Origin: Flavobacteriales bacterium
GTDB taxonomy: Bacteria; Bacteroidota; Bacteroidia; Flavobacteriales; UBA7430
Direction of reading: 5' to 3'
Length of the DNA: 8,198 nucleotides
Assembly (NCBI GenBank): GCA_024959975.1
Contig: JANXFM010000089.1
Location: 1 to 8,198, forward strand
The notes under the pieces are model-generated. The model ran no database searches, was not told the DNA's origin, and saw only the letters and a list, made by a program, of their open reading frames with translations. The translations under genes and the position numbers were made by a program. This document shows positions 1-6,763 of this stretch, one piece after another; position 1 is the stretch's first letter; each line of letters begins with the position of its first letter.

Positions 1-1328
1 ATCTTTTTCTTGGCGTCTAACAAGTACAAACGTGGTGTACCCATTACGTTGTACTTACCTCTGAAGTTTGATTTATTCTCCAGATCGATCACGTTTATCC
101 AGTGGTCTGTTTCCTGCTCTACGATGAAGTCTTTCCACATTTCTTCGTCAAATTCAGTACAAACGGCATAAACCTGTACGCCTTTATCAGCATAAGATTC
201 TACGATTTCTTTCACTTTTGGAGTTTCCGTTTTACAATGTCCACAATCCGGGTCGTAAAAGAAGAGTACGGTAAAAGGGCCTTCTATTTTATGTAGATCC
301 TGTACTTCACCTTTATCGTCAGGAATACTTAAAAAAGGGGCTATGCTACCAATTAAATTCGGGCTGATCCGCATGGCCTTGTCAATAATGTTTGTCAATT
401 GTACCTCATCGATCCATGGCGCTTGTCTGGTTATGAAATACGTAAATACCAAATGAACAAATACCGCATCTTGCCCCATTATTTTTGAAGACTCGTAGTG
501 ATGCGTTGACCAGTTGATGATGTATTTAAAAAGGTCTTTACTTGATCTTGCCTTTTCGATGAGTGTATCTAAAGATCTGTTTATGGAATCGGGAATTTGT
601 GCTGTGTATTCCTGTAAATATTTTTCCATCTTATTGTGGAAAATTGGGGTGCGAATCATTCGATCATCCTTCAGGTCAAAATGATCCCAATAGTGTTTTT
701 TAAAGTAGTTGTATTGAAATTTGTCATCAACCTCTCCATTTGCAAGTACCGGTGCTTCAGGGATGAGGATGGGTTCCATAGCTTTGAGGAGTTTTACAAA
801 GAATACAGAAGGGTACTTCTTCATGTATTCCAGCTTAAATTTTGAAACCTCGTTATTTATGGGCCTTAACTCTTTTTCTAATTTTTTGTATTTTTTGGAG
901 CCTTTTTCTAAACCTGCCAACTGTTTTTTTATGGGTTCTGCTTCCAGAGCTTTTTGTTGGGTAAATTTTTGATAGTTATAAAATAATTCATTTTCCTGAG
1001 AGCCCTGGACTTTCATACTTCCAATTAAGTCTTTAAAGTCGGTTTCAAAACTAAAATTGCGAGTTTCGTCAAGGATTAATTGAAAATACTGTCTGTCAGG
1101 CAGTAAAACGAAGTACATACCACTTTCAAGATCTTCTTCAGATGTAAAATGAAAAAATCCGTGATGCGACTCAACGGTATCTTTTACAAATTGTTTATCA
1201 CCGTAGTAATAACCCAACAAGACTTCTCCGTCGGGCATTCCGTCAACCTTACCGAAAATTGAATATTCTTGTGCGAAAACAACTGTATTTAAACAGCACA
1301 AACCAACTATAAAACTTAGGATCCTCAT
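1..1328 (-). CDS. Exported TlpA-like thioredoxin-fold protein with DUF4369/DUF5106-like N-terminal region (C-terminus cut by window edge)
   Basis: A continuous reading frame runs from ATG at 1328-1326 to the left edge, giving 442 visible codons. The N-terminus (MRILSFIVGLCCLNTVVFAQ) is a signal peptide with likely cleavage around residue 19-20, so the protein should be exported. Residues about 22-120 resemble the beta-rich DUF4369 domain, and a charged, mostly helical middle part resembles DUF5106. The C-terminal thioredoxin fold begins near residue 340. It shows FFYDPDCGHCK with the redox pair C362-G-H-C365 and a conserved cis-proline context, GTPRLYLLD, at P432. Family knowledge: such Bacteroidota proteins are thiol-disulfide oxidoreductases of the TlpA/ResA type, attached to or within the periplasm, often reducing or isomerising disulfides. 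The physiological partner is not visible. About 30 residues of the thioredoxin fold probably lie beyond the window. The gene is divergent from the S4-prfC pair. The thioredoxin assignment is firm; the N-terminal domain names rest on general pattern recognition. Confidence 0.88.
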   Translation of the reverse strand, partial: MRILSFIVGLCCLNTVVFAQEYSIFGKVDGMPDGEVLLGYYYGDKQFVKDTVESHHGFFHFTSEEDLESGMYFVLLPDRQYFQLILDETRNFSFETDFKDLIGSMKVQGSQENELFYNYQKFTQQKALEAEPIKKQLAGLEKGSKKYKKLEKELRPINNEVSKFKLEYMKKYPSVFFVKLLKAMEPILIPEAPVLANGEVDDKFQYNYFKKHYWDHFDLKDDRMIRTPIFHNKMEKYLQEYTAQIPDSINRSLDTLIEKARSSKDLFKYIINWSTHHYESSKIMGQDAVFVHLVFTYFITRQAPWIDEVQLTNIIDKAMRISPNLIGSIAPFLSIPDDKGEVQDLHKIEGPFTVLFFYDPDCGHCKTETPKVKEIVESYADKGVQVYAVCTEFDEEMWKDFIVEQETDHWINVIDLENKSNFRGKYNVMGTPRLYLLDAKKK

Positions 1329-1349
1329 TGTTCGTATTTGAAATTCGAA

Positions 1350-1357
1350 CAAAGATA
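1350..1357 (-). promoter_or_regulatory. Probable -7 promoter element for the thioredoxin-like gene
   Basis: The minus strand reads TATCTTTG, an exact match to the Bacteroidota -7 consensus TAnnTTTG, ending 21 bases before the ATG at 1328. This would give a very short leader, which is common in flavobacteria. No good -33 TTTG lies at the expected distance, so the call rests on the -7 element and its position. Confidence 0.55.
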
Positions 1358-1407
1358 ATTTTTTCGTGAAAATAAATCGTAAAAACAGTCCATCCTCTCA
1401 ATTTAAA

Positions 1408-1415
1408 TATCTTTG
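1408..1415 (+). promoter_or_regulatory. Probable -7 promoter element for the S4-prfC operon
   Basis: TATCTTTG followed by C matches the Bacteroidota -7 consensus exactly and ends 20 bases before the S4 start codon at 1436. It is the same 8-mer as the one facing the other way at 1350-1357, so the 107-base gap works as a divergent promoter region. No clear -33 TTTG is present about 19-21 bases upstream. Confidence 0.6.
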
Positions 1416-1435
1416 CAATTCTTAAGTTAAAATCG

Positions 1436-1648
1436 ATGCAGGAACTGGAGTTTACATTGGAAAAAGAGTTTATAGAACTCAATAAATTATTAAAAATTTT
1501 AGCTCTTGTAGAAAGTGGTGGTCAGGCCAATAGCTTGATCACAGAGGGACTTGTACGTTACAATGGTGAGGTTGATACCCGCAAGCGATTAAAATTGCGC
1601 AAAGGAGACAAAATTGAATTTGCTGAAACGCTGATCAGAATTTGCTAA
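1436..1648 (+). CDS. Small S4-domain RNA-binding protein (YbcJ/COG2501 type)
   Basis: This 70-residue protein consists almost entirely of one S4 RNA-binding domain. The diagnostic pattern is visible: FIELNKLLKILALVESGGQA, then LITEGLVRYNGEVDTRKR and LRKGDKIEF. It matches the stand-alone S4 proteins related to E. coli YbcJ, including the 'xSGGxA ... I.EG.V..NGEV.TR...KLR.GD' signature. Family knowledge: S4 domains bind structured RNA, often rRNA or tRNA; the precise role of this stand-alone group is poorly defined. The stop codon TAA (1646-1648) shares its last A with the ATG of prfC, so the two genes are almost certainly co-transcribed and probably translationally coupled. A promoter-like TATCTTTG lies just upstream. 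The context with release factor 3 suggests, by inference only, a role at the ribosome. Confidence 0.9.
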   Translation: MQELEFTLEKEFIELNKLLKILALVESGGQANSLITEGLVRYNGEVDTRKRLKLRKGDKIEFAETLIRIC

Positions 1649-3234
1649 TGAAGTTTGAAGAAGAAATAGAGCGCAGGAGAACCTTCGCCATCATATCACA
1701 CCCCGATGCCGGTAAAACAACGCTTACCGAAAAACTCCTTTTGTATGGAGGTGCCATTAATGTGGCCGGAGCTGTAAAATCTAATAAGATCAAAAAAACA
1801 GCCACTTCCGACTTTATGGAAATCGAACGTCAGAGAGGGATATCGGTAGCTACTTCGGTGATGGGCTTTGAGTATTTAGGAAAGAAAATAAATATTCTTG
1901 ATACGCCCGGTCACCAGGATTTTGCTGAAGATACTTTCCGTACCCTAACGGCTGCAGATTCGGTTATTGTGGTAATCGATGTTGCCAAAGGTGTGGAGCC
2001 GCAAACTGAAAAGCTGGTTAAGGTTTGTAGAATGCGTAAAACGCCAATCATCGTATTCATCAACAAGTTGGATCGATTTGGTAAAGATGCTTTTGATCTG
2101 TTGGATGAAATAGAAGGTAAGTTGGGTATTAAAGTGCGTCCTTTAACCTGGCCAATTGGTATGGGAGCGGATCTAAAAGGGGTGTACAACCTGTACGAAA
2201 AGAGCCTTATTCTTTACACACCTAATTCTACCGAACGCGTTTCGGAAACAGTCGCTATTTCTGATATCTCGGATGCTGAACTCGACCATCAAATTGGTGG
2301 TGTAGATGCCGAAATGCTTCGGGAAGAGGTGGAGCTGGTTGAATCGGTTTATCCGGAATTTGACAGAGAAGTTTATCTAAAGGGAGATGTGTCGCCGGTG
2401 TTTTTTGGCTCTGCCATTAATACCTTTGGGGTACAGGAACTTTTGCATTGCTTTTTAGATATTGCACCTTCTCCACTTCCTAAAGAATCGGAAGAAAGAC
2501 TTGTTGATCCTTATGAAGATAAATTCACGGGCTTCATTTTTAAGATCCACGCCAATATGGATCCGAAACACAGAGATCGTCTGGCATTTGTTAAAATTGT
2601 TTCCGGAAAGTTTCACAGGAATACAAACTACAAACACATTCGATTGGATCGGAATATGAAATTCTCAAGCCCGACGGCGTTTATGGCCGAGAAGAAATCT
2701 ATTGTTGAAGAGGCTTTTCCGGGAGATATTGTGGGACTTCATGATACCGGAAATTTTAAAATTGGAGATACCCTAACCGAAGGTGAAGTCATTCATTACA
2801 AAGGGATTCCGAGTTTTTCTCCGGAGATGTTCCGATATGTAAACAATGCCGATCCGATGAAGTCGAAACAATTAGCCAAAGGAGTTGATCAGTTGATGGA
2901 CGAGGGGGTAGCTCAGTTATTTACCATGAAAACTAGCGGTCGTAAATTAATTGGTACGGTTGGGGCGCTTCAGTTTGAAGTGATACAATATCGTTTAAAA
3001 CATGAGTATGGAGCTTCCTGTACTTACGAAAACCACAACGTACATAAAGCTTGTTGGATTTCTTGCAATGATAAAGCTCAACTGGAAGAATTCAAGAAAG
3101 TGAAGTATCGTTCTATGGCTGTTGATAAGTTTGGGAGAGATGTTTTCTTAGCCGATTCGGCATTTACCATACAAATGGCAGAACAGAAATTCCCGGAAGT
3201 GAAATTTCATTTTACCTCGGAGTTTGAGGATTAA
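1648..3234 (+). CDS. prfC: Peptide chain release factor 3 (RF3), translational GTPase
   Basis: The protein has 528 residues, about the same length as E. coli RF3. RF3 is a cytoplasmic GTPase that releases RF1/RF2 from the ribosome after peptide hydrolysis and contributes to post-peptidyl-transfer quality control. The G motifs are intact: the P-loop SHPDAGKTT (residues 17-25), RQRGISVATSV in switch I (G2, about 61-71), DTPGHQDF (G3, starting at D85) and NKLDR (G4, starting at N139), with a G5-like GSA in VFFGSAINTFG. RF3-specific stretches such as TWPIGMG, DKFTGFIFKI, ANMDPKHRDR and the C-terminal GTVGALQFEV distinguish it from EF-G, LepA and TypA. I choose ATG at 1648 rather than the in-frame TTG at 1642, because ATG gives the standard RF3 length and a one-base TAATG overlap with the S4 gene. 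A palindromic terminator follows the stop codon within 10 bases. Confidence 0.97.
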   Translation: MKFEEEIERRRTFAIISHPDAGKTTLTEKLLLYGGAINVAGAVKSNKIKKTATSDFMEIERQRGISVATSVMGFEYLGKKINILDTPGHQDFAEDTFRTLTAADSVIVVIDVAKGVEPQTEKLVKVCRMRKTPIIVFINKLDRFGKDAFDLLDEIEGKLGIKVRPLTWPIGMGADLKGVYNLYEKSLILYTPNSTERVSETVAISDISDAELDHQIGGVDAEMLREEVELVESVYPEFDREVYLKGDVSPVFFGSAINTFGVQELLHCFLDIAPSPLPKESEERLVDPYEDKFTGFIFKIHANMDPKHRDRLAFVKIVSGKFHRNTNYKHIRLDRNMKFSSPTAFMAEKKSIVEEAFPGDIVGLHDTGNFKIGDTLTEGEVIHYKGIPSFSPEMFRYVNNADPMKSKQLAKGVDQLMDEGVAQLFTMKTSGRKLIGTVGALQFEVIQYRLKHEYGASCTYENHNVHKACWISCNDKAQLEEFKKVKYRSMAVDKFGRDVFLADSAFTIQMAEQKFPEVKFHFTSEFED

Positions 3235-3241
3235 AAAAAGT

Positions 3242-3265
3242 AAAAGCCTCAAATTTGAGGCTTTT
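3242..3265. terminator. Bidirectional intrinsic terminator between convergent genes
   Basis: The 24 bases form a perfect palindrome: AAAAGCCTCAAA followed by its exact reverse complement. The GC-rich core GCCTC/GAGGC is flanked by A and T runs, so each strand reads as a hairpin followed by a U tract. It lies 7 bases after the prfC stop and 7 bases from the stop of the PhoD-like gene on the other strand, so it can end both transcripts. Confidence 0.9.
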
Positions 3266-3272
3266 TAGTTTC

Positions 3273-4592
3273 TTAGTAAGAAATTTCTGTTTGATGAATT
3301 CTCTTTTTGAAAACTTCTTTACCTGATTCATCATACACCTGAAGGGTGCAAATACGCTTTCGGTAATCGCCTTCAACTTTTACACGTGCAAAGTTCCCAT
3401 CTAACATTCCATCAGCACTTAAGCCGGGGAATTTTAATTCATATAATGGATATCCATATTCGCGTTCTTCTTTAAGTAATTCTGCATCATCTGTGTCACC
3501 GGTAACAAATACAACACCGTTAATGCGCGAAAGATGTAATCTACGCATTAACTCCTCGTATTCTTCTACGTAGTCTGTAAATGGTTCATCATCTTTTCCT
3601 TCAGATAAAACACTGTTTCCTGAAATAATAAATTTAAACGCCGCATTAGAAGCCATAATTTCGTTGATGAAACGATTTATTTGGTCTGGTCCTAAGAACT
3701 GAGGATTATCCTGGTTTAAAGGTGTTTTAAACATGCGGTTATCCAACATAAAGATCTCTACATCTTCATAATCATAACGTTTGTACACACCATAGTCACG
3801 GAACGTATAATTGTATGATTTTTTAGGGGCATTAGGCCAAAATAAATTAAATGCCATTAAAGTAGAGTCTTTTAATGCAAAGCGTGTGTCAGAAGTGTTT
3901 AGGCCAAAATCCATATTGTTCCAGGTAGCGATATGTGGCATTAACTTCATGAAGTTATTTACCTTTTCACGTTTTCTTACAGATTTATATTTTTCGAGCA
4001 TCTTCTTAAATGAATCGGCTTCCTCGTCGTTGAAGTAAACATTATTTCCCATCCAAACCATAAAGTCAGATTCTACCTCAGCCATGGCATCCAGGATTCC
4101 ATCTCCGGCGTCATTCTCATCAGATAAATTAAGGTCGTGTCCCAAAAGGAAATAAATATCTGCTAAGTAGTTACGTGGCGTGTAAATATCCATTTCTTCT
4201 TCAACTAAAACGGAATCTAAGTAGATCTGTACATTGTATTCAATGTCGGGAATTAATTCATCCAGCGTTAAAACAATAGGAATTTCATCACCATTATTAT
4301 AATCTGAAATGTGTAGGTTATATCTACCGGAGTTGTTATGACTCATAGGGTCGGTGATATCAAAAACTAATTCCTGGTTTCTATCCTCATCAAAGTTTTC
4401 CAATTTAATGGTTACTTCTTTAGTTTCTTTAGACACTAGAAGCCACATCTGAGCATGGTAATTATCGATATACGAAAGCATAGGCCCTGCAATCAATTTG
4501 GAAGTTTCTTCAGCTTCTGTTTTCTTTTGAGCAAAAGATGAATTCACGTTGAGCAACAAAGCTGAAGCTAATAAAAGTAAATATTTATTCAT
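3273..4592 (-). CDS. Exported PhoD-like protein with degenerate active site (probable pseudophosphatase)
   Basis: The protein has 439 residues from the ATG at 4592. This start places a clean signal peptide (MNKYLLLLASALLLNVNSSFAQ) at the N-terminus; an in-frame ATG eight codons earlier would put a polar stretch before it and overlaps the likely promoter. Residues about 34-140 look like the Ig/fibronectin-like N-terminal domain of Bacteroidota PhoD proteins (AGPMLSYIDNYHAQMWLLVS, ending in YTPR). The rest follows PhoD order: the GSC position reads LLGHDL (G151), the WLGDNIYGD position reads WMGNNVYFN (180-188), the WDDHD position reads WNNMDFG (224-230), LDNR (283-286), FLGPDQINRF, ISGNSVL, and the SGDRHxAE position reads TGDTDDAE (364-371). 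Most residues expected to bind metal or phosphate are thus replaced, while fold-defining residues remain. Family knowledge: PhoD enzymes are Fe/Ca-dependent phosphodiesterase/phosphomonoesterases. Inference: this copy probably binds a ligand or partner rather than hydrolysing phosphate esters. It is a stand-alone gene with its own promoter and terminator. Confidence 0.8.
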   Translation of the reverse strand: MNKYLLLLASALLLNVNSSFAQKKTEAEETSKLIAGPMLSYIDNYHAQMWLLVSKETKEVTIKLENFDEDRNQELVFDITDPMSHNNSGRYNLHISDYNNGDEIPIVLTLDELIPDIEYNVQIYLDSVLVEEEMDIYTPRNYLADIYFLLGHDLNLSDENDAGDGILDAMAEVESDFMVWMGNNVYFNDEEADSFKKMLEKYKSVRKREKVNNFMKLMPHIATWNNMDFGLNTSDTRFALKDSTLMAFNLFWPNAPKKSYNYTFRDYGVYKRYDYEDVEIFMLDNRMFKTPLNQDNPQFLGPDQINRFINEIMASNAAFKFIISGNSVLSEGKDDEPFTDYVEEYEELMRRLHLSRINGVVFVTGDTDDAELLKEEREYGYPLYELKFPGLSADGMLDGNFARVKVEGDYRKRICTLQVYDESGKEVFKKRIHQTEISY

Positions 4593-4613
4593 TGTCGTTG
4601 TTGTTTTCACTAT

Positions 4614-4622
4614 CAAAGCGTA
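4614..4622 (-). promoter_or_regulatory. Possible -7 promoter element for the PhoD-like gene
   Basis: The minus strand reads TACGCTTTG, which fits the Bacteroidota -7 element except for three rather than two bases between TA and TTTG. It ends 21 bases before the ATG at 4592, the same distance as for other genes here. A minus-strand TTTG at 4646-4649 could be the -33 element, although the 23-base spacing is a little long. The position argues against translation starting at 4616. Confidence 0.4.
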
Positions 4623-4647
4623 AATATATGCAAATTGTACCTAAACA

Positions 4648-4673
4648 AAAACCCCACCGAAAAGTGGGGTTTT
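4648..4673 (-). terminator. Intrinsic terminator after the immunophilin gene pair
   Basis: A strong hairpin has stem ACCCCAC (4651-4657) paired with GTGGGGT (4664-4670) and a six-base loop, extended by three A:T pairs on each side. Read on the minus strand, it is followed by a T-rich tract. It lies about 20 bases downstream of the stop codon of the gene ending at 4694, and upstream of the PhoD-like gene promoter, so it isolates the two transcription units. Confidence 0.88.
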
Positions 4674-4693
4674 ATAGAATTTTATTGGTGAAT

Positions 4694-5638
4694 TTATTTC
4701 ACATCTACCAATTCCACATCAAACTCTAAAGTAGCTTTAGCGGGAATTACAGGTGGATGTCCTCTTTCTCCGTATGCTAAGTGGAAAGGGATTACAAAGG
4801 TTGCTTTTCCACCTACTTTAAGTTGAGAAATTCCTTCATCCCATCCTTTAATTACCCTTCCGGCTCCTAAAGGAAAGTCAATAGGTTCTCCTCGCTCTAC
4901 AGAAGAATCAAATACGGTACCATCCATAAGTCGACCTGTGTAGTGTACAGAAACGGTTTTTCCAACGATGGCATCCATTCCCGCACCTTCAACTTCATTG
5001 GCGATAATTAAGCCGGATTCAGTCGTACGAGAATTTGGGTATTTTTCTTCAATTTGCTTTTTTAAGGCCAAAGCGGCATTTTTTTCCTTGTCTTTTTCCT
5101 TAGTTTCGAAATTGTTTACTTCGTTTGCAAAAAGGGTAGGGGCATCAAATGCTGTTGCGGCATCACCAACTCTTTTGATGTTGATTTTCTCAAGCATATC
5201 ATCTTGAACAATGGCGTTCACCACATCCATTCCTTCGATTACATTTCCAAAGACGGTGTGTTTGTTGTCTAACCAATCGGTAGCCACATGCGTAATGAAA
5301 AATTGAGATCCATTGGTAGCAGGACCTGCATTGGCCATAGACAATACTCCGGGACCGGTATGTTTTAGATCCGGGTGAAATTCATCCGGAAAGTTGTATC
5401 CTGGACCACCAACTCCCGATCCTTTAGGACATCCGCCCTGAACCATAAAGTTGTCAATAACGCGATGGAATTTTAAGCCATCGTAGTAAGGAACACCATC
5501 TTCTTTTTCCTGGTTTGGAATTTTCCCTTCTGCCAAACCAACAAAGTTAGCAACGGTCATTGGACATTTTTCAAATTCTAAAGACAAAAGAATGTTTCCT
5601 TTGTTCGTTTGAATTTCGGCGTATAATCCGTCTTTCAT
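4694..5638 (-). CDS. Cytoplasmic dual-domain peptidyl-prolyl isomerase (cyclophilin-FKBP fusion)
   Basis: The 314-residue protein starts directly with the cyclophilin fold (MKDGLYAEIQTNKGNI) and has no signal peptide, so it should act in the cytoplasm. Cyclophilin domain, residues about 4-140: FHRVI with R59, FMVQGG with Q67, NGSQFFIT (109-116) and WLDNKH with W122 and H127, all matching the human CypA catalytic site. A charged linker of about 174-200 (KEKDKEKNAAL, LKKQIEEKY) joins it to an FKBP domain at about 205-314: VHYTG (Y233), FDSS (D244), IDF (F255), RVIKGW (V262, I263, W266), LAYGERG (Y289) and EFDVEL (F306). All main FKBP pocket residues are kept. Both halves should therefore catalyse cis-trans isomerisation of prolyl bonds. 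Family knowledge: such cyclophilin-FKBP 'dual-family immunophilins' are known from flavobacteria. The gene lies 11 bases after the stop of its lipoprotein paralogue, so the two form an operon closed by a strong terminator. Confidence 0.94.
   Translation of the reverse strand: MKDGLYAEIQTNKGNILLSLEFEKCPMTVANFVGLAEGKIPNQEKEDGVPYYDGLKFHRVIDNFMVQGGCPKGSGVGGPGYNFPDEFHPDLKHTGPGVLSMANAGPATNGSQFFITHVATDWLDNKHTVFGNVIEGMDVVNAIVQDDMLEKINIKRVGDAATAFDAPTLFANEVNNFETKEKDKEKNAALALKKQIEEKYPNSRTTESGLIIANEVEGAGMDAIVGKTVSVHYTGRLMDGTVFDSSVERGEPIDFPLGAGRVIKGWDEGISQLKVGGKATFVIPFHLAYGERGHPPVIPAKATLEFDVELVDVK
5467..5497. repeat. Near-identical direct repeat, copy 1 (paralogous segment)
   Basis: These 31 bases match 6420-6450 with only two differences. 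Both copies encode the loop before FHRV in the cyclophilin domains (GVPYYDGLKFH). The repeat comes from the duplicated gene pair and is a possible site for recombination between the two genes. Confidence 0.85.
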
Positions 5639-5649
5639 CTGTGTTTGTT

Positions 5650-6723
5650 TTATTTAACGATTTCAATCAATTCTGTTTCAAAAACTAAAGTTGCATTTGG
5701 AGGAATCACTCCACCTGCACCTCTTTCACCATAAGCCAGGTGAGAAGGTATAATTAAGGTTGCTTTTGCGCCTTCAGATAGTAAAGCAATCCCTTCATCC
5801 CATCCCGGAATAACTTTTCCTGTACCGATAGGGAATTCGATGGGTTGGTTTCTGTCGTAGGAAGAATCGAAAACAGTACCATCGGCCAGGCTTCCTTTGT
5901 AGTGTACTTTTACTACCTGAGAGGCTTCCGGCTTAACACCATTACCTTCTTTGTGTATTACATACATTAAGCCACTAGCTGTTTCTGTTGCACCAGCTGT
6001 AAGTTCGGCTAATTTTGCTTTTTCTGCAGCTGCTTTTTCTGCAGCAATACGTTCTAATTCAGCTTGTGCTTCAACAAATACTTTTGGCGCATCGAATTTC
6101 TTTGCCAAACGACCATTTCTTAAGATCTTAACAGAAATAATAGAATCATCTTTTTCAATCGCATTTACGACTTCCTGAGAAACAGAATCAATTACATGAC
6201 CGAAAATGGAGTGTTTGCCATCCAACCAGGCTGTTTCTTTATGGGTAATAAAAAATTGAGAACCATTTGTTGTTGGTCCTGAATTGGCCATAGATAAAAT
6301 TCCGGGTCCTGAATGGCTTAGGTCGGCATGAAATTCATCTGCAAATTTATAACCTGGATCTCCTGATCCATTGCCTTGTGGACAACCACCCTGAATCATA
6401 AAGTCTTTAATTACTCTGTGGAATTTTAACCCATCGTAGTAGGGAACACCCGTTTCTTTTTCATCATTTTCCATGCTTCCTTCTGCTAAAGCAACAAAAT
6501 TGGCAACGGTTAAGGGTGTTCTTTGAAATTCAAGAACGATGTTGATGATTCCTTTATTTGTATTGATTTGAGCAAATAACCCGTTGTCTTTTATAGACTT
6601 TGGGTTTAGAATTTCTTCTTTTTTCTCAATTTTATCAACTGTTACGGGCTGATCAGCTTTTGAAGTACAAGACTGCGCTCCTAATCCGAATAATAATCCG
6701 CAAAAGAAAATTACTTTTTTCAT
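5650..6723 (-). CDS. Lipoprotein dual-domain peptidyl-prolyl isomerase (cyclophilin-FKBP fusion)
   Basis: The 357-residue protein begins with MKKVIFFCGLLFGLGAQSC, a lipoprotein-type signal peptide with likely lipidated C19, so it should be membrane-anchored in the envelope. A polar stretch (about 20-47) is followed by a cyclophilin domain at about 48-190: FHRV with R103, FMIQGG with Q111, NGSQFFIT (153-160) and WLDGKH with W166 and H171. An Ala/Glu/Lys-rich linker, probably a helix or coiled coil (about 216-243), contains a repeated AAEKA unit. The FKBP domain, about 248-357, keeps Y275, D286, F297, V304-I305, W308, Y331 and F348. Both active sites appear intact. Expected role: folding of exported proteins at proline bonds. 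It is the upstream member of a tandem pair; the downstream paralogue lacks the signal. In gliding flavobacteria the FKBP lipoprotein GldI has a similar location and fold type, but GldI has no cyclophilin domain, so that name is not applied. Confidence 0.94.
   Translation of the reverse strand: MKKVIFFCGLLFGLGAQSCTSKADQPVTVDKIEKKEEILNPKSIKDNGLFAQINTNKGIINIVLEFQRTPLTVANFVALAEGSMENDEKETGVPYYDGLKFHRVIKDFMIQGGCPQGNGSGDPGYKFADEFHADLSHSGPGILSMANSGPTTNGSQFFITHKETAWLDGKHSIFGHVIDSVSQEVVNAIEKDDSIISVKILRNGRLAKKFDAPKVFVEAQAELERIAAEKAAAEKAKLAELTAGATETASGLMYVIHKEGNGVKPEASQVVKVHYKGSLADGTVFDSSYDRNQPIEFPIGTGKVIPGWDEGIALLSEGAKATLIIPSHLAYGERGAGGVIPPNATLVFETELIEIVK
6016..6045. repeat. Perfect 15-bp tandem repeat in the linker of the lipoprotein isomerase
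   Basis: TGCTTTTTCTGCAGC occurs twice back to back (6016-6030 and 6031-6045). The unit is exactly five codons in frame and encodes AAEKA on the minus strand (residues 227-231 and 232-236). It lengthens the helical linker between the cyclophilin and FKBP domains and could change copy number by slippage without breaking the frame. Confidence 0.95.
6420..6450. repeat. Near-identical direct repeat, copy 2 (paralogous segment)
   Basis: Partner of 5467-5497: 29 of 31 bases are the same, in the same orientation, 953 bases apart. It lies at the equivalent position in the lipoprotein paralogue. Confidence 0.85.
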
Positions 6724-6755
6724 CTTTTTAATTGTTAAGTGTTAATTTATAGTGG

Positions 6756-6763
6756 CGAAGATA
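6756..6763 (-). promoter_or_regulatory. Possible -7 promoter element for the immunophilin pair
   Basis: The minus strand reads TATCTTCG followed by CC, one base off the TAnnTTTG consensus. It lies 32 bases before the ATG at 6723, within the 77-base gap after nrnA. No correctly spaced -33 TTTG is seen. Since nrnA has no clear terminator, this may be an internal promoter that adds to read-through. Confidence 0.4.

Noticed and set aside
1642..1647. Alternative TTG start for prfC
   Set aside because: It adds only two residues; ATG at 1648 gives the TAATG coupling overlap and the usual RF3 N-terminus.
1911..2189. Open frame antisense to prfC, and similar long frames inside other genes (for example 5951-6178 and 3811-4038)
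   Set aside because: They lie fully inside strongly supported genes, show no recognisable domains, and look like by-products of the coding strand composition.
4593..4616. Earlier in-frame ATG for the PhoD-like gene (MIVKTTTT before the signal peptide)
   Set aside because: It overlaps the likely -7 element and puts a polar stretch before an otherwise standard signal peptide.
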